Assembly: GCF_964204865.1 (NCBI RefSeq)
Contig: NC_135262.1
Coordinates: 6,572,001 to 6,636,000, forward strand
Reading direction: 5' to 3'
Source of the DNA: Styela clava
Taxonomy: Eukaryota > Chordata > Ascidiacea > Stolidobranchia > Styelidae
DNA length: 64,000 bases
How positions within the stretch are numbered: the stretch's first letter is position 1; each line of letters begins with the position of its first letter. Positions 1-11,605 of the stretch are shown here, in pieces. The position numbers and the translations under genes were made by a program. The notes under the pieces are model-generated. The model was not told the DNA's origin. It ran no database searches and saw only the letters and a program-made list of their open reading frames with translations.

Positions 1-2027
1 ATGGACAACCACGTTATACGCATCTTTCTATTGCGTCAATAACTGAATAACGTAACAAATGATTGCGTGAATATCTGAAGTCTGTATGTATATGAATCGT
101 ACTGCCGAATTGTTTTTGTTGAAATTGATCGGGTTTCTCTGCGACAAATGGACTAATCGATTTCAAAATTTAAGTGGAAGATGGCTCTGAAGAAGTCGCT
201 GGAAAGCCGTTACGTTTATTCTTCAAACTTCCTCTGAGTTTGTTAGAGATTGTTTTCTTTTTGGCCTCCAAACCAATCGTGGATGTAATTACTTTGGCAA
301 CACATGCCCAATATGGAAGATTTAATTTCCACTATGCTATTAGTCAACTTATACATTATACAACTTATACCCGTAGAATTTTTCAGAAAATGTTGTATTT
401 CCGATATTTCTGAACACTCGTGCACAATATTATTCGACCATGGTTACATTTATTTTATCATTGAATATGAGTCACTTGAATATTTTAGGATTCGGATATT
501 CCGAAGAAGACGGAACGGAAGTGACTGTTATTTCAAGGACGAATTTCCACCAAAAGCTATTTATTTCTAGTAAATGTAAACATAAACAGATAAAATTTCT
601 TTGTATCAAAAAGGAGAAAGTACCACCAGACATTGCTCTAAGAAAAATATAATATATTTTGAGTAAGATGTGCCATTCTTACATGCATATTGCCCATAAT
701 AGGAATGCAACCGATATAGAAAAGTTTGTATGTGAAATTTTACATCCTGTGCTTTATATAAAATATGTTAAATAATAGATACGTCCCGCATGTATCTGCT
801 ACAAATCAGATACACATGATTATCTTTAAAATAATTCACTGTGTTTAATATGATTTATATCATTTAAAATGCCATTAGGGTTAAAGTTATACGGAAACAA
901 ATTCAATAAATAGTAGAACGATTTGCAGACACAAAAAACTTTTTCTTGCATTTTTGGAAATCAGTTTTTTCTCAGTATCAGTTCTATATTAGTACATTTA
1001 TATATGAAAAAAAAACTTACATTATTTGCCTATACTAAGTGCTTGTAAGAAAGACATCACAATCGCAGTTAAGCGGATAACTAAATCCTGTTAAAATCGT
1101 ATTACATTTTCGATATTTGTATGGTTTTTCATGTTGAATAAAAAATTTATATGGCGACATCGTTTTCCAGTAACTAGAGGAATTTAAGATGCTTATTCAT
1201 ATGTACTCTTATTTTGGCTCGATAACGTAAGTAGTCTTTCAGGTACAACGCTTTCCGTGATCGAAAATCTCGAAAGCTTTTTAAATCTTGAACGTCAATC
1301 TTATGCAAATAACGTGGTTTATGGCACACAGGTAAATTTCTTTTGAGCAATATTTCCGAGAAACGCGACAAACGTAAGTTTCGTGACTGCATATAAATAG
1401 ACTTTCAAGTTTCACGATCCTCAAATAACCCCAATTTCAAATATCGCGCGATTTATATTTCTATTGATAATTTAATCCAATTTGAAAGCGATTTCAATTT
1501 CATAAACGTTATAACTTAACTTCAATAACTATAATAAGTGCGGAAATTCCATCAATCATGTATGCTAATTAGCTTTCTCAATGCAGTCGCACATTACAAC
1601 TGTATGTTCGTTAAGTTGTTCGTTAATATGTTCCCATGAAGCAAAAATAGCAGAAAAATTTAGGGTGACATATGGGTCCGTGTAAGACCCTGGAAGCGAC
1701 GAAGTCAACAACAACAATTCATAGGTTCAATTTAAATTTCACATGTGAATGCAATTTTGTCTTTTGTGAGCTTTTGAGAAAACAAACTATCAAAGCGATC
1801 GATTCCTAATTTTCCGGCTTCCATTATTTTTTTGCCACGAAATCAATCCACATAGAGAAAGTTGATAAAATTCGACTTGAAATGTTAGATATCATGTTGC
1901 ATCCTGTGGTGTAATCGAAAAAAAAACTAAATTTGCCGGTAATATAGTAATAGCAGCATTAGAAAGATCGCTGTGCCATTTCTATCCAAATCTAAACTAC
2001 TTTGATAATGTTAATATTTCTCATAGC
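1..2027. other. No recognisable gene
   Basis: A+T-rich sequence with only short open frames (for example 180-236 and 1174-1392 on the minus strand) that match no family I recognise and have no convincing splice partners. It may be intergenic or part of a large intron of a gene beginning outside the window. Confidence 0.6.
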
Positions 2028-2330
2028 TTTCGCGTTCCAGGCTGGTGCATCGTATTGTATTAATATAATATTTTTTATTCCGGCACAATGATGTTATCAT
2101 TTTATCCATCCTATTTCTAAATACCAGCACTATTTGGGAGGAGAGATAAAGGAGAAAATTAAGATATGAAAGACGCGTTCCAGTTTCGCGTTCCAGGCTG
2201 GTGCATCGTATTGTATTAATATAATATTTTTTATTCCGGCACAATGATGTTATCATTTTATCCATCCTATTTCTAAATACCAGCACTATTTGGGAGGAAA
2301 CATAAAGGAGAAAATTAAGATATGAAAGAC
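2028..2330. repeat. 146-bp tandem direct duplication
   Basis: The block at 2028-2173 (starting TTTCGCGTTCCAGGCTGGTG) is repeated almost exactly at 2184-2330, separated by a 10-base partial copy of the block's start. The two copies differ only near their ends (GAGAGATAAAGG versus GAAACATAAAGG). The period is about 156 bp. The near-identity points to a recent duplication. No gene is associated. Confidence 0.9.
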
Positions 2331-2622
2331 TTCAGCGAATTGAAGATGCCGTGTATATGTACCTCGACAAATATAGACCACTCATATGAAATCTAATGAA
2401 TAATTGTACCCCTTATTATGACAACCGGAAATTCCATTTCCTTCGCGAACTAAATTTAAACGCCATGAATCGGGAAATCGGATATATGACACGAATACAG
2501 TGAAAATCTGTTATATAGTGATCACGGTCCGATCCAAGTCATTCGATTTGAGACGAATAAACCCACTAGAGTCTTATTTATTTTTTTACAAAATTTTTCA
2601 CATTTTTGCTTCAAACTTAAAC

Positions 2623-3611
2623 CAGGATCGTCCAACCCGGGGCCCGCGGGCCATAAGTGGCCCACGGAAGCATTTCGGATGGCCCGCGCTGAATTTTCAG
2701 AATTGAATAAAAAAATTGGGTAAAACTATTTTTCGAGTGATGTAGTATACAATGATATGATACAAACAATTTGTTTATTTCCCTGAAACGTGCTCTGTCA
2801 GCCCTTCCAATCAAGCCATGAGTGCCATTTTGAATCGAAACCAACTGAGAGGAGATATCGATATATAAAGGTTTCATAGTCGTTAACACAGTTGTTCTTT
2901 TACTCCTCTATATGATGTTATCGCAAAATAAACGAAGGCATTCTCAGATAGAAAGTTTGTTGAGGAATGTATAGTGTATATGTATAGTGATGTAATGTAT
3001 AGTGCGGGTTGCCAATGTTTTACGAACTGGAAATAAAAGAGATGTTTACAAAAATAGCCTGTCAAGACAGACCATAACTCGTCGTGTTGAAGAGCCTGGG
3101 AACTCTTTTGCGGAAACTTTAATTGCAAAAGCGGAAAAATTTCCATCGTATTCTTTGGCGCCTGACGAAAGCACTGACATCAAGTTTACTGCTCAGTCGG
3201 CGACTTGGCGATCTTCTTGCGGGGAGTTAATGATGATATGAAATTACCGTGGAGCTCGCAGCCAGTGTCCCTGCTAAGGGTACGACTAGTGGCATTGGTT
3301 TGTTAAGAGCTGTGATAAAAGTGATCAAGCGTCTTGGCTTGTCTTTGGCGAAACTTTCGGGAATAACCACTGATGGCGCCCCATCAATGGTTGTAAAACA
3401 ACAGTTTCATTGTTCTAATAATTGTGAAAGTTTGATGTGCGGGTACTGTTTGTTTACTCATTAACCTGTAGTCAGTGTAGCAAAACTAGAACATAACTAC
3501 CATGTTAAGTGGTCATTGTAGCAAAACTAGAACAACTACCATGTTAGGTGGCCCGCGTAATTATTAGTGAACCACATGTGTCCCTTCGGCCAAAAAGGTT
3601 GGCCGACCCTG
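2623..3611 (+). mobile_element. hAT-superfamily DNA transposon, internally decayed
   Basis: The element starts CAGGATCGTCCAACCCGGGG and ends with the imperfect inverse complement GGTTGGCCGACCCTG. It is flanked by a perfect 8-bp direct repeat ACTTAAAC (2615-2622 and 3612-3619), the target-site duplication typical of hAT elements. GGCCCGCGGGCC and GGTGGCCCGCG motifs lie just inside the ends, as in ZMYM/GTF2IRD2-type hAT elements. At 989 bp it is far shorter than an autonomous element (usually 2-4 kb), so it is a deleted copy. A 45-bp direct duplication (GTAGCAAAACTAGAAC…) lies at about 3477-3550. Confidence 0.9.
3002..3464 (+). pseudogene. Broken hAT transposase fragment
   Basis: Two neighbouring frames encode recognisable hAT transposase pieces. 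3002-3241 contains RQTITRRVEE, LIAKAEKFPSYSLAPDEST and a TAQ-ATW stretch. 3249-3464 contains the characteristic KGTTSGIGLL and GITTDGAPSMV motifs of the catalytic region. A stop and a frame change separate them at about 3241-3249, and most of the N-terminal zinc finger and the C-terminal dimerisation region are absent. The copy cannot encode a working transposase. It lies inside the element at 2623-3611. Confidence 0.8.
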
Positions 3612-3619
3612 ACTTAAAC

Positions 3620-4443
3620 TGTAGGAAGCTAGCATGTATCGGAGAGAGACATCCAATTCCAGTCGTAATAGACAACCAAAGTTATTCTTTCTAAATCAAG
3701 TGCCTAGTTTGGTTTAAACGCTTGGGCCATTGCGTCTTCACTCGGTGATTTCTTACTAAAAATTTGGTAATATATTGTTAGATGGAAGTTGTCTACGTCT
3801 ACGACATAGCGTGCCAGTCTTGGCATATGGTTAGCAAGACAGTACGCTTTCTTTACATGCATTATCTTGATATTGACGCCATCGACACCGTTATGACGAC
3901 AAACAAATAAAAATTACGTTCTGTTAACATAATGATGGGCCTAATATTACAATCAGACCGTTTGAAACATTGCCTCTACCTTATACAGTTTCGATCTTTC
4001 TGATGGTTGATAATAACGCCAGCTTATAAGGAATGATAACACGACATTTGTACGAATCTGGCTGAAGTAAAACACCGTCAATCCAGCATGTCTCACGTAA
4101 CTGCCGCCCCAATTGCCAGATTTGGCTCTCAAATTAACATAAAACGAAACTGATAGGTTTGTTTTGTGGACACGTATAGTTCTGAATTTAAATATTCAAG
4201 TTTAGAAAACCTTATATATATATGTCTTGTTGTTTCATGTCATTGGTCACTATGTTCATCTATCTGCTCGTCACGCTGACAAGAATTATTTGAAATCGGC
4301 GACTTTGAGATGTAATGTGTAGATTATGGAGTTATGCTTCTTAAAGGTCCATGGCAACCATGGTACATGTCTAATGCGCACTTAGTATTAGTATTTAATT
4401 TATATAAATTCATTTACTACTGAGTTATTACATTTGTTCGATT
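3620..4443. other. No recognisable gene
   Basis: Noncoding, A+T-rich spacer between two hAT elements. I see no gene, structured RNA or repeat I can name. Confidence 0.55.
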
Positions 4444-4451
4444 AGTACCGT

Positions 4452-4819
4452 CAGGTTTGTCCGTGGGAATGGGATTCCCACTGGAAACGTCCCATGGCAC
4501 GGGATGGATGGGACAGCACACATTTGTATTTCACGTGGGACTCCAAAATTTTTGAGACACTCATTTTTATATAAGGTTATGTTTTGTGCGTTAAACAAAA
4601 TTATCACTATGTCTTTACCGGCGCGGTTTTAACACGATGGTGAGGTAACGCGGTATCCCCTTAAAGTTAACAAAGTCAATAAATTTTGTCGTTTTTGCAT
4701 GTTTCTTTGTGCACGTAGTCCTGTTTAGTAGACGCTAAACCTGAATTTAGCAATTCTTATCGAATTGTATTTCAATGGGATGGGATGGGACAGAAAAAAA
4801 TGTCCCATGAACAAGCATG
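4452..4819. mobile_element. Short non-autonomous hAT element
   Basis: The ends CAGGTTTGTCCGTGGGA and (inverse complement of the right end) CATGCTTGTTCATGGGA match. A perfect 8-bp duplication AGTACCGT flanks the element (4444-4451 and 4820-4827). The 368-bp interior has no long open frame, but GGGATGGGATGGGAC-type strings lie near both ends. The perfect target duplication suggests a fairly recent insertion. Confidence 0.88.
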
Positions 4820-4827
4820 AGTACCGT

Positions 4828-5976
4828 AGTAAACAAGTATTTTCTGTGTTGAGTATCGTTAATTACATAATAGATAATATATGAACGTAATGGTTTATCA
4901 CGAAAAGACAAAAATTTTTTAGTGTCATTTCAGTGTAAAATTCACTTGTGCTTCTATCGGGGCTCATGCCAACAGTCGCATCAGCCGAAACGCACGCAAC
5001 GCATATTGAAATGCCATTCCACAGATTTTCGTCAACTTCAGAATCGATTGACCGAACCTGAATGCATTGTTTGAATATTTTTGCCCATTGTTGGTATTAA
5101 TACCTTTCATAGTTTACAATTGTGTGACTAACTTCACGATCTGTAAGTCGCTGTTGAGGTCCACGATATTTATGGACACGGCATGAGAAAAATAGCAATT
5201 AGAATAAGAACATGTCCGTGTTCCTAATACCGAAACTATGAGACGTACACTGTTGCATGGTGACGTCACGATACCGATGATGTCACGAGGGTAATGTAAT
5301 TTTTGAATTTTGAATAACTGGGAATGTGTGATGAGAAGAAACCTGTGTTTGGTTAAACCTCATTATTTCATCCATACCTGATATCTTTGTATAGTTACAA
5401 TAATTGCAGTTGCATTGCATATTAATCCAAGCAACCATATTGCTAAGATATCCAGTTTTTTGGAAGCTTTATTTGGATAAAATATCGTACACAAATTTAT
5501 CATTAATCACAGCCATTTTGTTCTCTACTGTGGCAGGGCCAAAAGCCGTGTATTGACGTAATTTGTTCGCTTTGATGAGCTTGCGATTGTTCGCGGAAAA
5601 CATGCAATCACTAACGTGACTCACCATTCTATTTTCAGCGAGGCAACTCGTCGTTTGGCAGCGTACATGTTGCACGCTCGGATAAAATGATGAAATAATT
5701 TAGAGAAACGTGAAAATACAAAAGAAAAAAGACTTATTTGACGTAAATACCAGTTCCAGAATGAGATATAACCAGTATGATCGAGAATATTCGTGTGGGA
5801 CCGATTGTTATTATTTAGTAGACCGATAGCAACAGGTATCAGCACCCATTAACCAAGAGAAGCGATTGGGACCGTAATTACTACTTAAATTGCATGATAA
5901 CTAAACTTGTTGCTTTTGTCTCTTATAGAAAAATACTATAAAGCATATACATTACTAGAGTATTAACTTGACGAAG
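4828..5976. other. Upstream region of the first Gα-like gene
   Basis: No gene recognised. It contains a palindromic cAMP-response-element-like TGACGTCA at about 5261-5268 and a related GATGTCACG just downstream. These could be regulatory, but 8-bp matches occur by chance. The stretch just before the gene (5890-5976) has no clear TATA box. Confidence 0.4.
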
Positions 5977-7050
5977 ATGTCAGTACATTACCGTCTCAAC
6001 GGATGGGAACATCTGGGAGGAATCGAATCACATAAGAAGCTGGATGGCACAAGAAATGGAATATTCAAAATCCCTCTGCTCGGAGCACCGGGATCTGGAA
6101 CTAAAGAAATCGGACGATCTCTTCGTACATTATATGGAAAAAACACGGACAGTATCACATCTATAAACGAAAATGAAATCGATGTTATGCCATACAAAAA
6201 TTTAGTTCATTCAAACGCATTTCACACAATGTTAAGCTTGGTAGAAGAAGTTGATTCGTTTGGACTCGAGTGCACGAAAAGGGACACATTGAACGACGTA
6301 ATAAAAGTAAAGTCTTTCAAACAAGATCAAGTAAACCAAGAAATCCCACGAGAAATTTGGATGTCGTTTAAAAGAATTTGGGAAGACGGTACATTCGTTT
6401 GTTGCGCTCAACATACATCAAAAAGAGATCTTCTTGAAGAAGCCGAGTATTATTTCAACAACATTGATCGAATATCAGCAACATATTTTGAGCCTTCAGC
6501 TGAAGACGTTGCTTTGTGTCGAATGAAGTTAAACAGCATCTATGAAACAAAGATGAGAAATAATTTATGGCTGCTTGAAGTTGGACCAATTTATAATAAA
6601 AGTAATATAAAAAGAGTGTTGCAGTATTTTGGCGACAATACGGTTGTGATATTCTGTGTCGATGTGTCGTCATTTGATCAGTTTGAAGACGATGGGAAAA
6701 CGAATAAACTTTCAAAAACGTTGGAACATTTTCGAATTATTGCCAACCACGAATTCACACGAAAAGCTATGACAATTTTGCTATTTACGAAAACGGAAGA
6801 ACTCGAGAAAAAGTTAAAAAATACTGAACTTAAAAAATATTTTGTTAACTACAACGGTAGAAATACAGTTAAAGACGCTGTACCTTTCATAAGAAAAAAA
6901 TTTGAAGCTAAAGCACACAAACGCGCGGGACTTTGCTCACTTTTTATTTCTAATGGGCGATTAACTCGTTCAGAAGATTTACAAAAAATAAGAAGCGCTT
7001 TGTCGCATTGTGTTGTTCAATTACGAACAAAAGAAATGAAGTTAATATAG
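5977..7050 (+). CDS. Divergent Gα-like protein, predicted pseudo-GTPase (copy 1)
   Basis: A single-exon frame of 357 residues, the usual Gα length (about 350-360). Recognisable Gα landmarks in order: β1/P-loop region (KIPLLGAPGSGTKE, residues 31-44), helical domain with AEYYFNNIDR before switch I, EDVALCR at the arginine-finger position, the β4 segment VVIFCVDVSSFDQF, and ILLFTKTEELEKK where NKxD should be. Key departures: the P-loop GKS/T is GTK (lysine and threonine exchanged). Switch I TTG is LNS, and switch II DVGGQ is EVGPI, losing the catalytic Gln and conserved Gly. NKKD is TKTE and the TCAT motif is absent. The N-terminus lacks the myristoylation Gly2 and adjacent palmitoylation Cys. 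Nucleotide hydrolysis, and probably normal binding, are unlikely; this is inference from motifs. I chose the ATG at 5977; the frame stays open only to 5968 upstream. No introns, unlike conventional Gα genes, which suggests a retrocopy origin. Confidence 0.85.
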   Translation: MSVHYRLNGWEHLGGIESHKKLDGTRNGIFKIPLLGAPGSGTKEIGRSLRTLYGKNTDSITSINENEIDVMPYKNLVHSNAFHTMLSLVEEVDSFGLECTKRDTLNDVIKVKSFKQDQVNQEIPREIWMSFKRIWEDGTFVCCAQHTSKRDLLEEAEYYFNNIDRISATYFEPSAEDVALCRMKLNSIYETKMRNNLWLLEVGPIYNKSNIKRVLQYFGDNTVVIFCVDVSSFDQFEDDGKTNKLSKTLEHFRIIANHEFTRKAMTILLFTKTEELEKKLKNTELKKYFVNYNGRNTVKDAVPFIRKKFEAKAHKRAGLCSLFISNGRLTRSEDLQKIRSALSHCVVQLRTKEMKLI

Positions 7051-7152
7051 ATTATTGAATATTTGCTTCATCTATGATTATTTATAATATAATTACTTTC
7101 TCGATATTTTTTTATTTTATTTTTCATTTAATCGCACTACGCTTTTACCCAC

Positions 7153-7158
7153 AATAAA
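7153..7158 (+). terminator. Poly(A) signal candidate for Gα-like copy 1
   Basis: An AATAAA lies about 100 bases after the stop codon of the Gα-like gene, an appropriate position for 3′-end formation. Short motif; no transcript evidence. Confidence 0.4.
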
Positions 7159-7159
7159 T

Positions 7160-10100
7160 TATAAGTCAGTGAATCTCTAACAATATTTTTAATACATGTT
7201 TGTGGCCGTGCTTATAACGAACCTTCATAAAAACTTCAAGTACAAATAATAAGTGGCGGAGAAATAACCAAGAACATTAAATGTAGGAAGCATCACATTT
7301 TAAATCCAAAATGCCCCCCGAAAGAATCAAACGGGGTGAGACATTTTCAGTGAAAAATTCAGATAAAGAATCGTATTTTTTTGCTAATATATGAACAATG
7401 TTATTATACTGTATATTTGTGAAAAAAAATTGACACGGTCCACAAATCACACTCATATATCAACTACAAAAAATAATCATTTAAGCTGAAATTTATAACA
7501 TGAAAAATTACTGGCACCTAAGAAAAGAAATGGGAAATAAATGTTATTTTATCCAAGTAGATGTACCTGGACCGAAATCAACAGTTTTGATCATAGTTTG
7601 CTGCATAATCAATACATTGGCCAATAAAATGTGCGTATAAGCAGCTGTTCGTTCAGTAAAAATGAATGAATTATATATCTCAAATTGTAACAAACAAAAA
7701 ATGATGCACTGTTTTATATTTCTGTATTTATTATTCGTTTGATTTATTTAATAATATAACATGACTTTAATATCCGGACTTGGCAGTTTGTCCTATATAA
7801 ATCAAATTTTATTATATGACAAGATTATAAATTGGTCTTTTGATTGCAGCAAGAGAAAGTTAGTATTTAGTGAGTGATAATTTTGAGAAGTGCAGTGTTT
7901 TAAAAGATTATGAAATGAGGGCGACGATTAGTATGTGACATCTTGGATTTTTTTGGTTTTCGTTGAAGGTTTATGGACTTTAAATTCGATGGCTTTTCAG
8001 ATACAAATCAAGATTAGCGCAACATTCGTTGTATCTGTTAAATTTCAAGCGTTTGTATGCGTATGAGTGATTTATTTTTGCAGTCAGATAATTATGAGAC
8101 AAAGCGCTATACTCTGATATTGCTAACGGTACTATGTTTGCGATAAACTATAGGTGCATAAGCTGTGAGCTTTACAAACCGGAAGAACGCTACTTCCTTA
8201 ATTCAAATACGTCAGATGACGTCGTTTATCAACTTTCCCTGTTCATTAAAACCCTGAAACAAAAAAGTTCATAGGTTGAATCATCCGTCGGTATAGTCAT
8301 AGTTTGGTGCAAGCAAAGTACATATTAAATTGTTCCAAAATTAGCCAAGTGCCCCAAACGTGCATTATTCACGACCTTCGTAATGGTTTGTTATTAAAAT
8401 CGACAAGCGTGTATATTGTATTGCAGGTGCAGTGACAGTTCCGTATACTTTTAATTACTGGGAACTGACACGACATACCAGCAAGTAAAGCATAGAAAAA
8501 TGTCACTAACTATATTTGACCTAAGAATTATTTTCAGCAATATAACTGTTGCCGATGGAAAACAATAAAAATTAGTCATTGCGATTTCGCAATCTTTCAA
8601 CACATTAACGTAATCCGATTGAATTTATAAATCATTCTTGTTTAAAAGTGAGCACACGGCCGAGAAGACAAGGTATATATTTGCAAAACTTACAAAAAAA
8701 CACTTGTGATTGACAAAATACTGGTCTTTGGCAAAGTTCATTTCCATTTCATAAATTTTTAACAAATTATATACTTTCAATATATAATTAATTTGCTTAA
8801 GGCTATAAGGATTGATTCTCTTTTTGCAAAAACACTGTTTGTGAAATGATTTTTTAAACTTCAAGTCATGCGTCCGGTCTTACTATCCCGGAAACATTTC
8901 CACTAAGTTTTTCGAGTAATTGTGAAATACTTGCATATATTAAATGCACGTCATGGTTATGTTGGAACTTGATCAAATTGATAAAAAACAGTTCTTAGAC
9001 TTTTTTTTCTCAATTTCCAAATGTCATTAGAGTATGGGTGACTTAAATTGGCATTTAGTAGTAAACACCTATTGATATTTAAAAGATCGCATTTAGGACA
9101 TAATCTACTTCTGCATGAGAATCGATTCTGAATGTAAAGTTACAAAAAATATATATACGATTAAACTAAATACATGAAAACCATTAGAAACATTTTTGTT
9201 TTTCCAATAACACAGCAAAACGTAAATATTGCCAATATTCTAAACATTGTTCTAATACGAATATTAGATTTAAGTTTCGGAAATTCGAGGATAATTTTCA
9301 TAGTTTGAACTATGTTGAACCACAACTTCCTGCATAAGTAATGTCTGACTAAACTCTATACTAAATTCAGATAAATTTGTGAACACTAGATTTGTGCGTG
9401 TGCAATAGATATGTATATTTGGCCGAGTGTAATTTGGTCAATCACACTATTTCGGTAGAAATTTATTTCTGCAAAACGTGTAAGAAATTATCAAAACTGG
9501 GCAACAGCAATTCTAATTTAGTGGGACAAATCTGGCATCCTTATATTATTGAAGGGTTTAATTTTATGCACAGGATTATCCGAATATGGTATTTCTGATA
9601 TATATCTGTGATACATGTCTAGGTGTGTCAAAATACCTTGATTTAAGCACGTAGGACTTAACTAAAGTTGATCAGAATTGCTCCAAAATGTATTGTTTTA
9701 CTTCTATAAGAGTACTCGGTGAGAATATGTGGTGGACTAAATTTTTGACTTCTGTCCTAAAAATTTCAGAGTTGTATGGGTCCCAAATCACAATGATGAT
9801 TGAATTAATCAATACTAACTATGAAAAATTATACATAAGAACATACTACTCGTTGTATACAAATAATCATATAAAGCTCAATACATATGTGGCAGTTATA
9901 TTTGAAGAAGTTAGATAATGACCTAACGGAAGCTGACATATGTTGAACAAGATCTTGTATTTCTTCCTATCTTTGAAAGCAGGAATTGAAACATTAAATT
10001 CCAATTATAGTAAAAAATACTAAAATTGATATCATATCGAAAACATATTCCCAATATACAAGAAACTTTTGTGGAATTCCCATTATAGACTCAGCTGTGA

Positions 10101-11286
10101 ATTTGTATAAAATAAACTTGAAATCGAAACTGTTATCGCACTCGTGTACGTCGTCACAGCGTTTTAAAAAAAATTGAAAACTGGCCAGACAAAGTGAAAC
10201 TTTTGCCACAAGTTTAATGAGTTCATATGCCTTAAGTTTGGAATAAAATTTGAACTCAAAAGCGATATATATATATATCACATGGTGACGTAATACAGAA
10301 ATATCTTGTGTCGGGGATACCTGCTATCCGACCATTGTTGCTATAATTCCTTAACTTTGTGAATATTTTTTTACAGCACAGGCCACAGAAAAAAAATGAA
10401 AATTGAATTGCGTTTTTTTGTTTGAGAAAATAGTAACAACAGGGCAATACAACGCAACAAAAGTTTTGTAAAAATTGGTTTGAAGGCCTAAAATTGCCAG
10501 CAAATAATAGTTTACTGTGTTTAACTCTGCTGCGATTTTACGGTTCTTTATTATACAGCGTTGTTGAGAAAGGGGCCTGTTATTTACGGGAGACGCAATA
10601 CTCTGGAATTAATTAATAACTTGGATACTGCCTACGCAAAATGGCTGCGAACGGAAACTTTCGTTATATTCAAATCTATATTTACTGTAATTTAATTTAG
10701 TGAGGGAGTACTTACTATCTTTATCAAATGAAACAAGATTAAAACGCTATACGCGTGAAAGAGAATATGGATTTATTTTAAGTAATATATGCTATAATTT
10801 TATTTGCTATAAATTCGTGATCGTCAAGGCATTATGAAAAAGACGTTCGTGACATACAATCTCAAACCACGACACAACATGTACCACTATGTGGTTTAAT
10901 TTCGCTCAAGTTAAGTCACCTATGCCACACGGCAATTTATTATGACCCGGATTTGTCCTTTGGTATTTATTGCAAAGAAAAATAAATCAAATATTCATTT
11001 TCAAACAATGGATTTCTTTTAATTCCGACCTTGTTGTGTCATAATCGCCGATTGAGCGTTCCTTTGTCAAACAAGTATTATTTGTTTTTATTCCCGCTTA
11101 TTTGTTCAGTCATTATGTCGTAACAATTGTACCTTTGTGAATGTGAGAAACATATACAATCGAAAGCTGGTGGTTTAGCTACTGTTTCCCTTCTATACCA
11201 CAGTGATGAAAGATACGACCAATGTAGTGTTCCATATTAAAATGGAAGAATTATTAAACACTTAGAATAGCTCGATGAAGTGAAAT
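7160..11286. other. Gene-poor A+T-rich stretch
   Basis: About 4 kb with no open frame over about 95 codons that resembles a known protein, on either strand. It contains A/T homopolymers and short TA runs (for example 10265-10278). It may hold distal regulatory sequence for the Gα-like or F-box genes, but nothing specific can be shown. Confidence 0.5.
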
Positions 11287-11294
11287 GTGTAGAT

Positions 11295-11597
11295 CACCGG
11301 TTTTCAACCAGCGGGCCATGGCCCACTGAAACATTTTAAAGTGGGCCACAGACCTATTAACAAGTGCTAGTTAGCTAATTATTTGTGTCACTACAGTTAA
11401 TTTTAATTGTAGCAGCAATGAATGGCGATGCTGTTTTCTGCTCCTAAGTGGTAATTTTCATTCTGATTATTAGTGTGAAAGTGTACATTTTTGTTATTTC
11501 GTTTTTTCTTGTAGTTTTCCCTTCGCACAAAAAGTAAATAGGCAACAGAATTTTTGTTGAACGAAAATGGGCCACAAAAAAAGATTGAGAACCACTG
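11295..11597. mobile_element. Short non-autonomous hAT element
   Basis: Starts CACCGGTTTTCAACCAGCGG and ends AAGATTGAGAACCACTG, whose inverse complement CAGTGGTTCTCAATCTT matches the left end and the animal hAT terminal consensus. Flanking 8-mers GTGTAGAT (11287-11294) and GTATAGAT (11598-11605) agree at 7 of 8 positions, fitting an aged target duplication. GGGCCATGGCCC and GTGGGCCAC motifs lie inside the left end. At 303 bp it has no coding capacity. Confidence 0.85.
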
Positions 11598-11605
11598 GTA
11601 TAGAT

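Noticed and set aside
440-652. 70-residue frame with ILGFGYSEEDGTEVTVIS
   Set aside because: Looks vaguely protein-like, but no homologue comes to mind and no acceptor/donor pair gives a gene model; unsupported.
1174-1392. Basic 72-residue frame on the minus strand
   Set aside because: No family resemblance, no promoter or splice evidence; a frame this long is not rare in this composition.
9994-10281. 95-residue minus-strand hydrophobic frame
   Set aside because: Low-complexity A/T-driven composition with no family signature.
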